In this document: positions 12,051-24,213 of the stretch, one piece after another
Numbering within the stretch: position 1 is the stretch's first letter
Layout: the number at the start of each line of letters is the position of its first letter
Position numbers and translations under genes: made by a program
Source: Epiperipatus broadwayi
Lineage: Eukaryota > Onychophora > Udeonychophora > Euonychophora > Peripatidae
NCBI GenBank assembly: GCA_028023455.1
Contig: JAQFVV010006274.1
Coordinates: 3,532,001-3,596,000, forward strand
Reading direction: 5' to 3'
Length of the DNA: 64,000 nucleotides
The notes under the pieces: model-generated
What the model was told of the DNA's origin: nothing
Databases searched by the model: none
Seen by the model: only the letters and a program-made list of their open reading frames with translations

Positions 12051-15000
12051 AAAACACAACTTAAATATATAAACAAAACATAAATTAAAATTTAGTCTGC
12101 TTAGCCAACCAACATATGAATTAATATTAAGATAGGCAAAGCATCTCAATTGATTGACTTCATTAATTTATGGACATCCTAGCCAAAATTGTGGTTCAAG
12201 ATTTTTTATTCTTTTTGATGCAATAATCATCAAATTAAATAAAAGTTATTTAAAAAATAGATAATTTTTGTAATATTAAATGAAAATACAAATTATTAAA
12301 TAATGGGAAATTACTTTGGGAACTTGCAATGACATATTAGGAAAAATCAAAGAAAATGTGCTACAGTCAGTCAGCCATATTAATTTATTTAAGATTAAAT
12401 AATAAAAAAAATTATTTGAGTAAGTCTAAAAATCATGCCTAGGTTGTGATTTATTTTTAAAATGCTGAATTATCTGTTATTGGATTATTATATTCATTCT
12501 TTGTGTACTCATTTTTGTAAATAAAGGAAATTGCAAGGTTTACTCCTAATTTACACATCGCTGCTGATAGTGAATAGTTTAAAAATCCATTTATTTTTGA
12601 AAAGCATTATAACATAAAATCATTGATAGGAGGTAATGGTTAATTTATCATTTATAATAATGTTTGAACAAATCTTTTAAGTTAAAGATCTTCTTATCTT
12701 TTTTATTGTTTTCAGTTTGTATGTTTTTTTTCTTTCATTTAGTCTAGCCTTTTTTTAATTACATTGCAAGATATTAAATTATTTTTTTAGTAAAAAACTT
12801 ATTGGACAAAAATTACAAATGATTTATTTATTTAAAATTTCAACTTCACATTCCTTTTAATTGTCTAGATTGACATACTCTTATTTTATTGTTTTCAGCT
12901 AAAGATGGAGGAAAAAGTATGATGTCATTTTTGATAAAATTAAGTAGTGAAATAACTTACTATTCCATTTAAAATGTATATGATATTAAATTAATATCTA
13001 TAATAATACAAATTTTGTAAACAGAATGATTTATTGTTAATAACAGTGTAGATTTACAGCAGTTAGTGAAGTCAGTTTCTACCCCAAAATGCGTCATTAA
13101 TCAGAGATTTCACAGAAAAAATATATCATTATAATGAGTTCCTGCAGAGAAAAAATTAATTTATTACTCTAAACTGAAAATATATAAAAATTTGATTAAA
13201 GCAATAACGCTTACATTGAAAAAAATGTTAATTAATTAATAAACATTTTATTAAACATATTATTAAAAAAAATTACTAACCTGTGGGTACTTAATCCATG
13301 TATTATGATGAAGAAATACTACAGTTTTTTAATGTTATTCAAATGAAAACGGTAAGTGAAAAAAAAAGTGGTTTTGATCATAATGTCAAAAAAGTACACC
13401 TGATTCAAACTGTCTACATTAAATTACAACTATTGCATATTATGTAAAAAAATTTCAGTTTAATAATTTATCCTATTGTAGTACATACATGTGTTTATTA
13501 TGACTGATTGAGAACTTCATTATAGTAAAATGCAAAATTTTTAATTGGTGTCTTAAAGAATAATAACTGGAGACTAATTTACTGGACTTCCTGAGATTTG
13601 TATTTTCAAATATGAATCTTGAGATCCATAATTTAACATGTTTCACTCATTGCAGTCGTGAAGTTAAAAACAAAATATTCATACTTGCAATAAATTTTAT
13701 TCATGACAAATGGTTAAAGAAAAGCAATTATAAAATGCCAGTGTGAAATATCAGTGTATATAGCTAGAAAATCATTTCCACCTTGAAAACATGAAGTCAA
13801 AAAACTTTAATTTATAATACAGTTAATTAAAAATTATTTGTATTAAATGTTTTTTTTTAAAAAAGAGAGCTAATTAAAAAAAGAAATGCGAAGTCAACTA
13901 TATTGTGTACTCATACCCTATCTTATATATAGACATATTTTCATATATACACACACTGATACATAGTTTCATTAATAATCAGCTATATTTAAAAGTTTTA
14001 TACCTAACTACTTTACTTTTATTGTTTTATTTTATTGAAATTGTTCTACTTTTATGTATTTAATTATAGGTTTTTTCTCCCTGTTAATAACTTTTCTTTA
14101 TAAAATCTATAATTACTAAAGAGGGGAAATTGCTGTTAGTTTTATGACCCTGAAAAGTGAAACTAATGAAGTTCACACCAATCGGAAAACAATTTTCAAG
14201 TTCATATTAATTATGCTACTAAAATAAATATGAAGAAAAAAATTAAGCATGAACTTAATTTTTATTTCCTAATTGATTTAGAGTCTTTTGTAACAATAAA
14301 CACACATCAGTATATTGATTTTTTTTTTTTTTTTACTTGTCATCTTTATAATAAAATTAAATATATTTCTAAATTACTTCCTGAGTTCCCATGATTTTTG
14401 ATATCCCTAGTGTTGCTGCTCTTTTAGGAATAAAAACATTACTTTTCATTATTATCATCCTAGTGATGGGTTGATATGCTATTATTATAAAAGGTGTTGA
14501 ATAATAACTTGCTGCCTTTACTGTTACCCATCTTTTGTTAATTTGTGATATTTATGGTAGCTATTAACTGTTAGAAAACTGCTTGAATTACTCCTTCAGT
14601 TTAAAAAAAAAAAAAAAAGATTATATTATTTTTTATAATAATTTTATTTATAGATATTGATAAAAATGCAATATAATTAGATGCTCTTCTAATAAGTTCA
14701 TTTATTTATAAATTAAAAATATGTTGTTGAGGAATATATTTACTATTTTTAAAAATAAAACTAAATATATTGTGTATTCATCAAAAGATTTATGGTTGAA
14801 GTTATTAGAACAAAAATAGTTATTTAAAATCTAACAAGTGTAATCAATTTTTTTTATATACATATAATTTTTTGCCCCATATATGTATTTATTTAATGTT
14901 ACAGGCATTGATATTTTAACCTCATTTCAGAATTTATTTGAATGAAGCTGATAACTCGTAGCACTTAGTGTTTCTAGAGACATTAATTTCTCCTGTGCTA

Positions 15001-15249
15001 TCCATTTATTTGTCTAAATGATAACTAGATCCAGCATAAATATGAGAAATATAACAAGCAACCACAATACATTTTGAAGTTCAAATCCTTCATTCACATC
15101 TTTTATCTACAAAAATCCGTATTTTAATGCTTATATTCAAAATTAAGTTGCCATACCAAACATATTTTAAAATATACTACTAAATGCATGCTCCTAATAG
15201 TTATTTCCTGCTTAAATAGTAAATTATTATTTTTGTTATTAAAACTTGA
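12051..15249. other. AT-rich noncoding DNA
   Basis: Long low-complexity A/T stretch with poly-A and poly-T runs (for example near 14318 and 14600). No open frame with recognisable content, no RNA gene and no terminal repeat were found. Confidence 0.55.
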
Positions 15250-16070
15250 CTTATACTATTAAATCCTCTTATGTTCTTTATTATTGTTTACAATGCTTTT
15301 TTACAACTCATTATTGACAGTTTTGATTGCCCTAGCAATCTTCTTCAGAACTATAACAAACACAGTACAAATACATGAATACAAATATACATGAACATAT
15401 AATTTACATTCTATATATATAAATTCTATCCCATATTCATTATCTGTATACCCACACATATCTCTCTATAATTATTACCTTTGTATACATTATACATTTT
15501 ACTCTTTTTTATATTTATCGATTAATACTTCCTATAATCATATATATATATTATTTTTATTTCATTTATTTTTTATTTTACTCTTATTAATATTTTATTA
15601 TTTAACTCTATCATTATATATTCATACTTTCATATTTTACATTATTATTATTATTATTATTCATTATATTAACATTCAATATGTATAAATGTATACATAT
15701 TAAAATATTAAAAAATTAATAAGAGTAAAATAATAAATAAATGAAATAAAAATAATATATATATATATGGTTATAGAAAGTATTAATTGATAAATATAGA
15801 ATATAAAAAGAGTAAAATGTATAATATATAAAAAGGTAATAATTATAAAGAGATTTATATGGACATATATGTGGATATTTAGATAATAATTATGGGATAA
15901 AATGTATGTATGTATATATATAGAATGTAAAATTAATATCTTCGTGTATATTTGTGTTGTGTTTGTTATAGTTCTGAAGAAGAATGCTGGGCAATCGAAA
16001 CTGTTAATAGTGAGTTGTAAAAAAGCATTAGAAACAGTAATAAAGAACTTAGATGATTTAATAGTATATG
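15250..16070. repeat. Very long inverted repeat (arms about 370-390 bp)
   Basis: The left arm (about 15250-15640) reads as the reverse complement of the right arm (about 15700-16070), with a spacer of about 60 bp. Shared words include TTTTTTACAACTCA, CTTCTTCAGAACTATAACAA and TTTATAATTATTACCTTT. Each arm carries the same hairpin motif: CTGAAGAA, then GATTGC/GCAATC closing a 3-4 base loop, then (G/A)AAAC. It lies at 15321-15348 on the minus strand and 15974-16001 on the plus strand. Open frames across the repeat are by-products of the palindrome. It may be a foldback or Penelope-terminus-derived element, or an inverted duplication. Confidence 0.85.
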
Positions 16071-17177
16071 GATTTGGCAATGCAATAAGAAATATAAAGT
16101 TATAATACTTCATAAAACTTATCTTTTATATGGATTTGTATTTATTGTAATAATAAATTGTTCAGCTTCCGATAAAAAAAATCCTATCATGTTATTAGGA
16201 TAGTGAACCATATTTTTAGCTGAATGACAGAATGCAATTAAATTCATTTTTCATGCCATTTGAGCTGTCCAAAGTCATTAGATAAGTCTTTTTTTTTTTT
16301 GTCTTCGATGATATTACTAATAGATTGAAATCGCCATCATTTTTTTTTTTAAAGTATTCAATAAAAAATGGAAATCCTATGACTTCTCAACATGTCTGGA
16401 TGATTTTTAATATTTCTTGACAAGTCTTCACCTGACAACTGTTTTGTGCAATCTCATCAGGGACTGTACAAGTCAAAATTAAAATTAGAAGAAAATTTCA
16501 AAGGAAACCCCAAAAAGCAATGCATAATAACTTCTTTTATTTTTATTATTGTCTGTTATTATGTAGTAAAACTGTATTAATGAATGTACATTATGAACTC
16601 CTTCAGTCAGATGTAAATAATAAAATGTGCTTATGTGTAACTAGTTTTCAAAATTTGTGTAGTACACTACACATCTTGAGTTAATACAATTTGCTTCCAC
16701 AGAACAATTAAATAGAGTTATTTGACCTGATCTTCCTTTAATAAAATTATGTATTAATAGAAAAATGTTTTAGTGCAGATTTGAGAACATTGTGCAGCAA
16801 AATAAATTTCTTGACATCAGAATGAAGAGTATCTGCATCCAAACTAAATCACTCAAATAGAATACATTTGAAGTTTAACACATATGGACTATCCATCTGT
16901 AAAGGAACCTATGGATTTTTCAGTGATTCTATTTGTTGTATACAGCCATTGATTAATTAACACTGAGTCCATAATTCATATAGTTTGCTATATTTCATGC
17001 ATTCAGAAATAATTATATATAAGACAAATTCTGGTTACCTCTTGTTTATTTATTCTAATTTTAAATTAATTTTGCAATATGAGTATAACAGTTTTACAAA
17101 AAAAAATTTGGTTGTTTTTAATGATTTGTTTTCACAATTTTTAGAATTAAGAAAAAAAATATTATCTATCTTTTAGA
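16071..17177. other. Noncoding DNA with a hammerhead-like motif
   Basis: Mostly AT-rich sequence without genes. The notable part is the hammerhead-like core on the minus strand, listed separately. The stretch 16500-17000 has no recognised feature. Confidence 0.45.
16434..16460 (-). ncRNA. Hammerhead-ribozyme-like core, probably decayed
   Basis: On the minus strand the sequence reads CTGATGA, then GATTGCAC, then AAAAC, AGTT and GTC. Type I hammerheads need CUGANGA, stem II, GAAAC, a tiny stem-loop III and a GUH cleavage triplet in this order. Here AC-AGTT-GT fits the minimal stem III and GTC the cleavage triplet. The one core change is A for the first G of GAAAC, which would fit decay of a CG dinucleotide. 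Stem II and stem I are weak. Such motifs are known from Penelope-like termini and retrozymes. Activity here is doubtful. Confidence 0.45.
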
Positions 17178-18765
17178 ATGGACAAGTGGTTAAAAACTGA
17201 AAATTCAAACAAAAAGTAATTCCATTAACAATAATGAAAAACAATTGCTAATAGATGATGGAAGAACATTTACATCTATTTTATTTTTTGAAGATTTACT
17301 TACTAATAAGAAAAAGTAAAAATATGATGGAAACTACATAACATTTGGTTTTATTTAGATAGAGAATGAAGGTAAGACAAATGGGTATGTGTTGAATGTG
17401 AAAAAATAATTTGCAATAATTACCTTAAATCCTGCAAAATTAAAAAGATATGTAGTCTAATCATCCCTTACTAGATAATAAAAATATTGAATACTTTCAA
17501 CAGTAAATGTGAATTGAAGACAAAAAGAAATGTTTTTTTTTTTTAAAAAAAATTATATGTATTCTGATAATGAAACATCTCTTAAAGATTCCTTTAAGTT
17601 AATTATCAAATTGCTGAAGAATATAGGGCATATGTAAATGTTAAAAGGTCAATTAAACCCTATATTTGAGCTATAATATCTTGCAAGTTTGGTCAAAAAT
17701 ATGGTGGAAAAAAATACCACAATCATGAGATCTATTAAAGAAATGGCACTATCTTGTAAAAACAAATTAATAACTCATTTAAAATCTTCTTATCATCATT
17801 TTATGCTACAACTTTGTGAATCTAACAGTGTTTTTGATTTAGCTATTTTAATAATATTAGTTGATTATGTTTTCAATTCTATACTCCAAAAAAGATATGC
17901 TTTTTTGCAAATCTCTTGTAAAGAGAATTGCCAGAGAGAATTTTTTTTTTTTAGTTTATTAATAACCTTATGAATGAACATGAAATAACTTGAGAATTAT
18001 ATTTGCCGATTTGTATAGATGGAGCAAAATCATTATTGTGAAAAAACAAAGGAGCAATATAATCAATCATTGCATTAACCCATCCATTAAATATTTTCAT
18101 TGTTATCTTCTTGCTACACATTGGTGGTGAAATAAATATTGGAAACATTGAAGAAGGTTTTGGATGATGTTGTAAAAAATATAAATTGCATAAATTGCAT
18201 TAAATTTGAAGAAGCATGTTCAAGAAGAAAAATCTTGAGGTCATGTTTTAAGTTGAAAGGTGAAATGAATTTTTTTTATACAAGTATAAACATGATTTTG
18301 CTCTAAAATTAGATAAGAAATGTAGTTGCAATTGATTTGATTTCAAATGAAGTTAATACATCTTTTCAAAGATTATTAAAATCAATGAAAAAATTAATGC
18401 ATTAGTTTTAAAATTAGATATGTGAACATCATATGTAAAAAAGGATAGTATACAATTTGAAAAACTGAATAGTTTCCTAATGGATAATGAATTAAATTTG
18501 GATAATAGTGTTAAAACTTAATTATTAAAATATATTTCTCAATTGAAAAGAAAAATTGCAGAGAATAACTGGATTAAAAATTCATTTCAGATATACAATT
18601 AATTTACTGTTCAACAGATTTAATATTAAAAATTAAATATCAGAAAGAATTTTTTGAATTTTGGTTGCAAATTTACACAGAATATCTTGAAATATTAACA
18701 GAATAGTAAAAGTCCTAATGCCTTTTGCCACAATTTATTTAAATGAAAATAATTTTCAGTCTTTA
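17178..18765 (+). pseudogene. Decayed ZBED5/FAM200-like hAT transposase
   Basis: The reading starts at ATG 17178 with MDKWLK, the usual opening of ZBED5/FAM200/SCAND3-like domesticated hAT proteins, and then breaks repeatedly. Recognisable pieces follow in family order. A degenerate BED-like part lies near 17330-17470 (YDGNYITFGF, LNPAKLKRY). A central segment at 17689-17973 has the family positions around KEMALSCKNKLI and FMLQLCESN. NEHEITWE and ICIDGAKSLL follow near 17975-18030. The C-terminal dimerisation region is NNWIKNSFQ, then FFEFWLQIYTEYLEIL and MPFATIYL near 18565-18760. Several stops and frameshifts show it is dead. This is a transposon-derived gene of the hAT superfamily, which would cut and paste DNA. 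Assignment rests on reading these motifs by eye. Confidence 0.75.
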
Positions 18766-19140
18766 TAGCAGTGATACATTCCAGCCATTAAACTTACATA
18801 CATAGCAACAATTAATAAATTACTTATTAATCTTATTTATTTAGCTTGTATTAAAATTGATCAATAAAAGGAAAATATAATAAATAATGATTTTCTTTTC
18901 ATTTACTATCATTGACTTTTTTAAACATTTTTTTTTCTTTCTGAAGGTAGAAGAGATTTCACAATAATAATAATAACAATAATCTTAAGGGTTCCATGAG
19001 TCAATGAGGCTCAAGATCACTGATATAAACTATATTATTTATAACCTTATATTTCTACTAATAGAATTTAAATTAATTAAAGTTCTGCAATTAACAGTTT
19101 TGTAAGCAGTAAAATTTAATTTGCTAATATGAAAAGAAAA
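18766..19140. other. Transposon flank and AT-rich DNA
   Basis: This holds an (AAT)n run near 18965 followed by GGTTCCATGAGTCAATGAGG, which resembles the noncoding ends of hAT/ZBED elements and may be the 3' part of the dead element upstream. No gene is present. Confidence 0.35.
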
Positions 19141-19149
19141 AAAAAGTGA

Positions 19150-19990
19150 TTCTTCTTTATTATATTATTGCTATTATCAGGTCCACATCCAAACTAGAAT
19201 TCGTTGATCTTCCCCTTCTGATTTTGATCGCCTTCTCAAAAACACAGCTAAATTTTTTTTATTATGTTTTTTGTATGTTCTACAAGCTTTTCCAATATAT
19301 ATTTTAAATAATATTTCTGTCTTTAAATACATGTTTTATATAATTGATCTCTTTTATATATATATATTAAAATATTTTCCATTTTCCACATTTCTTAAGC
19401 TTCCATTTTTATTTTGTTCTTTGAATATTTGTAAGTGTTCCTTAAGTTATATTTCAAACAAAATGTTTAACAAGTTTCTTTCTTATAATTAATTTTAGTA
19501 ATCCTCAGAATAATCTCATACCCTTAGTGAAAGGCTGAATAGCCATTGCAATTGTTAATTCAATTTCTGTATCACTATTTTCCTCATCCTTTAATTTCCT
19601 AACTAATTAAAAGTACTAAACTAAATTGATAACTTTATGACTAATGCTTGCCTAAATCATTTTTCTGTTTCTCTATTATTTACAATTGTTTTTATCCCAA
19701 ATTTTCTACAAGCTATATCAGTTTACATGATATTTTATTAGTTTTATCTGCATATTATCAACAAATTTGATATAATGAACCCTCCTACCTCATTGATTAT
19801 TCTATCCTTAAAAAAGCAACATTAACTTTTAGCTTAATAAATATCTCTGCTTCAAAATTCTCCCTATATCTATCTTTTTGATAAGAAGACCATTAAAGTG
19901 TATAAATATCTTATGTTCAGATATTAATATCCTAATAAATATCTTTCCCACTTGTACTTTTTTAAATATATATATATAGTCAAAATTTAA
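19150..19990 (-). pseudogene. Decayed LINE reverse transcriptase, C-terminal part
   Basis: On the minus strand near 19541-19590 the translation reads DTEIELTIAMAIQPFTK. This matches the conserved post-RT segment (D-E-I-x-x-R-I-A-M-A-K-x-A-F) of endonuclease-reverse transcriptases of arthropod non-LTR elements. Upstream (to about 19990) there are weak traces of the RT palm, and downstream a YxxxAFEMW-like stretch is hinted at near 19390. Frames are broken many times. The 3' end probably lies near 19150, where GTGGACCTGATAATAG leads into AAT-type repeats. Only the post-RT motif is strong. Confidence 0.55.
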
Positions 19991-21529
19991 CATAATTCAT
20001 TTTATCCAATACTTTTTAAACAAATATTAACTTCTGTTTTTCTATATGTATATAGTTTTAAAAGATGAAATACAATCAATTTAAGATCTCCATGTTTTTA
20101 TTCCAAAGTGCTTAAGATTAGCCTATATAAATAAATACAGGTAAAAAGGATAATGGTATTCTATTCTTATTTTTTCCAAAACTCTTATCTTGTGTTTTGG
20201 ATTGAGAGTATTTCAACATGCTCAATAAACCAGGGTTGAATTGTTAATCTAATTAATATATAATATTAACTGCTAGGACAGCTACCTGTGTTAGCACTCC
20301 AAATATGCATATACTCTAGATTGAATGAAGAAGAAATGGTAATAATGATTACCTTCCAGTGATAATGTTGACTCATATTGATCAATCAAATATGCATAGC
20401 ATTGTGAATGTATACTAAAAATTAAAAATATTGTTTTAACTATGCACATATACTTAAGGAGAGGAAATATATTTAAAGTATCTTGTACTCTCTAGACATG
20501 GCAGTTCTATAAATATGCTCATATATCATAAAAGTTATATTGAACTTAGACTCCAACATTGTAAGCAAATAACTCTTTCAGCTTAGAAACAAGAGATTGT
20601 CATGTTAATTAATCACGGCATAATAATCGTATTTATATAAAGAATATTAAATCAAGACTAAAGAATTAAAACTATTTTAAGTATCAAAAAAATAAAAACA
20701 TTTCATTAATAATAAATTTCACCATATTAATTCACACTTTCGGCTATTCATTGTTTTATTTCTAAAATAACTTTATTAAAACAAATAATATATGTTTACA
20801 AATGGTGTACTATAGGCATAAATAATAATTACCTGATAACACCATGGTAAAAAATGACAAAACTTAATAAATTAATATATGATATTTTGATCATCAAGGG
20901 CTTTACCTAGAAAGCTGAAAAAGTTTCCATGTTTCCTCATATAAAAATTTTGTAGATAAGATTCTGTCTCTGTCTTTAAGTTTTTTAAGAGTTTGTAAAA
21001 AATAAGAATCAATATCTGGAAAAGGCCACGTAAATTGTTTCTTACATCTGGCCAACCATACAGAGAATGTCAAGAAAATTGACAGTCTGATGATTCATTG
21101 TTTTCAAATATTAATTTAAAATAAATCCAATTTTTATATTAAAAAAAAAATTTAAATCATATTAGTTGCATTTCATAACTAATTTTATTATAATATGCAA
21201 TGGCAAAAATATCATTGAATATAGGTTTAAAAACATCAAAAAATCAAAAATACAGGTTTTAAAATATTTTTTATAAAGAAAATATACAGATGAATATATT
21301 AAAAATATTAAATATATTTGATTTAATATTAAAAATTATTAAAAATACTAAAGAATAATAAAGTAATTTTTTATCTTGTGTTGATATTTTCATGAAATCG
21401 ATCAGCCAGTATCTGTTATTACAAGTTGTATTGCTTGGCAATGCTCTAGAAATTTAGTTATAACAGTCTTGTGTCTTTTAACTTGATAAATAAACATAAT
21501 TTCTTATTGCTATGTTGAATTTCAGGATA
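19991..21529. other. AT-rich noncoding DNA
   Basis: No gene, terminal repeat or RNA gene was recognised. Several (TA)n and poly-A runs are present. Confidence 0.5.
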
Positions 21530-21722
21530 TATATAAACTTTTTTGGGAAAAACTGGGTATTAATTCCATTCAGCATATAAAGAATCTTGTTTAAAATTTT
21601 TAAAATCTCTAAAAAAAATATGTTGTCCTCTTGAACAGAAAATTCTTCACTGAATTAGGTTATCAATGTTTTGTTGAAATCACATTCGTCTTTGTCAAGG
21701 CTAAGGTTGTAATGAAGAACTG
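21530..21722 (-). repeat. Penelope-like terminal direct repeat (left copy)
   Basis: This block recurs in the same orientation at 24005-24213. The best-matching core includes ACAGAAAATTCTT and AAGGCTAAGGTTGTAATGAA. On the minus strand it carries CTTGACAAAGACGA, then a loop, then TTTCAACAAAAC. This looks like a mutated version of the CTGATGA-AGACGA-loop-TCGTC-GAAAC arrangement found in Penelope termini. Together with the enclosed Penelope-type reverse transcriptase it defines the element's 3' end. Confidence 0.7.
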
Positions 21723-24004
21723 ATGTGATCAAGCAAAAACAAGATTGTGATTGAGCATGAATTAAAGAATGTTCCTTCATATGTATGTTAGATGGTTGTG
21801 CAATCAGAATATGAAAAAAAAAGATTAACAGAAAAGTTTGTATTTCCTTTTGTTTTACAATCAGTTGATTTATTAAAAATGATTTTAGAAGAAAAAAAGA
21901 TAAAACAAGGGATTTTATAATGTTGGAATGTGATGTATTTTAATAGACTCTCTCATGATTCTTAAATCATATTTTTCCAAAATAACTAGTATTTTAGTAT
22001 TGTCAAAATCAGAAGAAATAGTTTCATGCTCTCTAACTGATACTAATACATCTATTTGATTGGCCTACTTTGATTGTGGAATTTCATAGAAACTTTGTTA
22101 TTCTAAAAATACTTGGTTTTTAGGCTTATGGAAAGAGTTAGTAAGTTTTTTGCTAGTGGATAAGATAGTTTTAATGTTGAAGTTAAATATTTGTATACTA
22201 ATCTTATCAGTGACCCCTTTATTATAAGGAAAACAACTTCATAACCAGCTGAAGAATTCTCATTTTTGCCACCCTTTCTCTTCTTGATATCACTACTATG
22301 CACAACTTTATATATAATGTTTTTACTGTAACCGTTTAAAAATAGAATCTTTTTGGTTAGTGTTATTTCTTATGCAAGATGACCCTTATCAAACAAACCA
22401 TATGCTCTCATCAAATAAATTTTTTGATGCAGAAAATATATGAGCAGGATGATACGAATTAAAATTGAGATATTGGCAAAGAGCCATCAAGTTTTTTTTT
22501 AGCAATTAAAACATCTAGAAAAGAAAATGTTGTTGTTATTTTCAATTTCCATAGTAAATTTAATATTAAGATGTCATCCATTAAGAAAAATATAAAAAGA
22601 ATTCAAAGCAGACGATACCATGAGATCATATAACAAATATATCATCCCCATATCTGAGCCAAATCAATTATTCATGAAGAGATCAGCAATGACAAGTGTT
22701 AGTGGAGATCCCATAGAAGCTCTTAATTATTTATATTTTTTAAAATACAAATAAAAAATATTTTTAAGACAATGCTGTGCTAAAATCAAGTAAATTATTG
22801 TATTGAGCAATGTTGTATCAAAGGAATAATAAAATCACTTAAACTATTGTATTTAGCTATTATAAATAAAGCCTCTTCAACAAGAAGATGATAAATGTAG
22901 CAGAGTCATCAAAACTGACCAATAAATCACTATTAACAAGTTTTTATGTTTTTAATAATTGAAATAAAATAAGCTGAATTTATAATTCTAGATGAAATGT
23001 TATCTGTCAATGGCTGCAAACATTGAACTAAAAATCAAGCCAAAGAATGTGTGGCAGGTCTCAATGGTACCTCAGGTTTATGAATTTTAGGAAATTATAA
23101 AATTTAGTTATAATGAAGAGTGTTCTAAGAAATTTTTATATTTTTTTCTATGCTGAAATGTTTGATAAGAAAGTTAATCTTTTTTTTTTTTTTTAAGTAT
23201 GTCAGAGATCTCTGAAACAAGCTTTTTATGAGTGCTGTCATTTAGAAAATTTAAAATTTTGTTATAGTCTAAATGATTAAGTACAGTGATCAAATTGCCT
23301 TTATCTTCTGGAATAAAGACAAAAGAGTCGTCTCTTTTTAAATTAAGAAGAGCAACAAATTCTGTATAGATAAATTAGTTTTTGGAGACTTCATTACATC
23401 ACTCAAATCTAATATGATCTTCAGTGTGTAAGTATATTTTTAAAAAAAAAAGATTACAAGTTACAAGTAATATTTTCACATTTAAGAGCCAGCACATAAT
23501 TAAAACCTTTCTCCAATAAAGAAACATTTCAAGAAAATTGGAATAGATTTTTGGTCATTTGTAAACCAATTGAAGTAGGTTTAATAAAATGTTTTTATCT
23601 TTTAGCTAACAATAAAGCTATTCTTTTTTTAAAAAAAGATTTAAATTGTGAGTCTGTGGCAGTTCTGAAATATACATTATTGTTGAAAATAGACCAGAGA
23701 ACTCTATGAATAATATTATCAAATGTTATATGCTTCTTAACAAAAAACAATCAATGTAATGTAATTTTTTTCTGAGGTGTATGAAAGAAATCAAATTTTG
23801 TCAATTCATTATTTGTATAATGTCATTTAATTTATAGAATTAGTAATGAAATTACAATAATCTCTACAACTGATTAACAATATGAGATTACACAACAATA
23901 TATCTTATTAAACACACGATCTTTCAAATGCTTTTAAATGATAAAACATTCTCTATAGAGATTGATAATATTATAATGAAGATTTTCATGCCTATAAGAT
24001 GAAA
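21723..24004 (-). pseudogene. Penelope-like reverse transcriptase, decayed
   Basis: Minus-strand reading recovers Penelope RT landmarks in order. FIPEDKGNLITVLNHLDYNK (near 23250-23320) matches the family's PADKGxxxVI-DYxxK block. KIHKPEVPLRP (near 23060) is the signature KIHKPxxPLRPI, followed by LVSFDDSATF (near 22910). MGSPLTLVIADLFM (near 22700) is the palm segment. FLNGxHLNIKFTMEIENNN (near 22580) and FLDVLIAKK (near 22520) follow. The catalytic YVDD region is visible only as a degenerate MGMIYLLYDL stretch, so the active site appears lost. A GIY-YIG endonuclease domain, usual in many members, was not clearly seen between 22300 and 21720. Several frameshifts and stops are present. These elements copy themselves by target-primed reverse transcription. 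Confidence 0.85.
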
Positions 24005-24213
24005 AAAAAAAAACTTATTGGGGATGTACCATGTATTAATTTTCTACATAGAGAAATTATTCCATCCAGCAAACAATCATGCTTGAAGTTTTTAAAATCT
24101 TCAAAAAGATTTTAATTCTCCAAAACAGAAAATTCTTTTGCTGAATTAAATTGCCAACATGTTGATAAATTCACAGTCATCTTTATCAAGGCTATGGTTG
24201 TAATGAAGAACTG
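24005..24213 (-). repeat. Penelope-like terminal direct repeat (right copy)
   Basis: Direct repeat of 21530-21722. It contains ACAGAAAATTCTTTTGCTGAA and AAGGCTATGGTTGTAATGAA, and on the minus strand CTTGATAAAGATGACTG followed by a loop and CATGTTGG. A (TA)n run at about 24228-24247 follows immediately and may mark the insertion edge. Confidence 0.7.

Noticed and set aside
15700-16113. 137-codon minus-strand open frame
   Set aside because: It lies inside the giant inverted repeat, is dominated by I, Y, F and T, and has no domain. It is a by-product of A/T-rich palindromic DNA.
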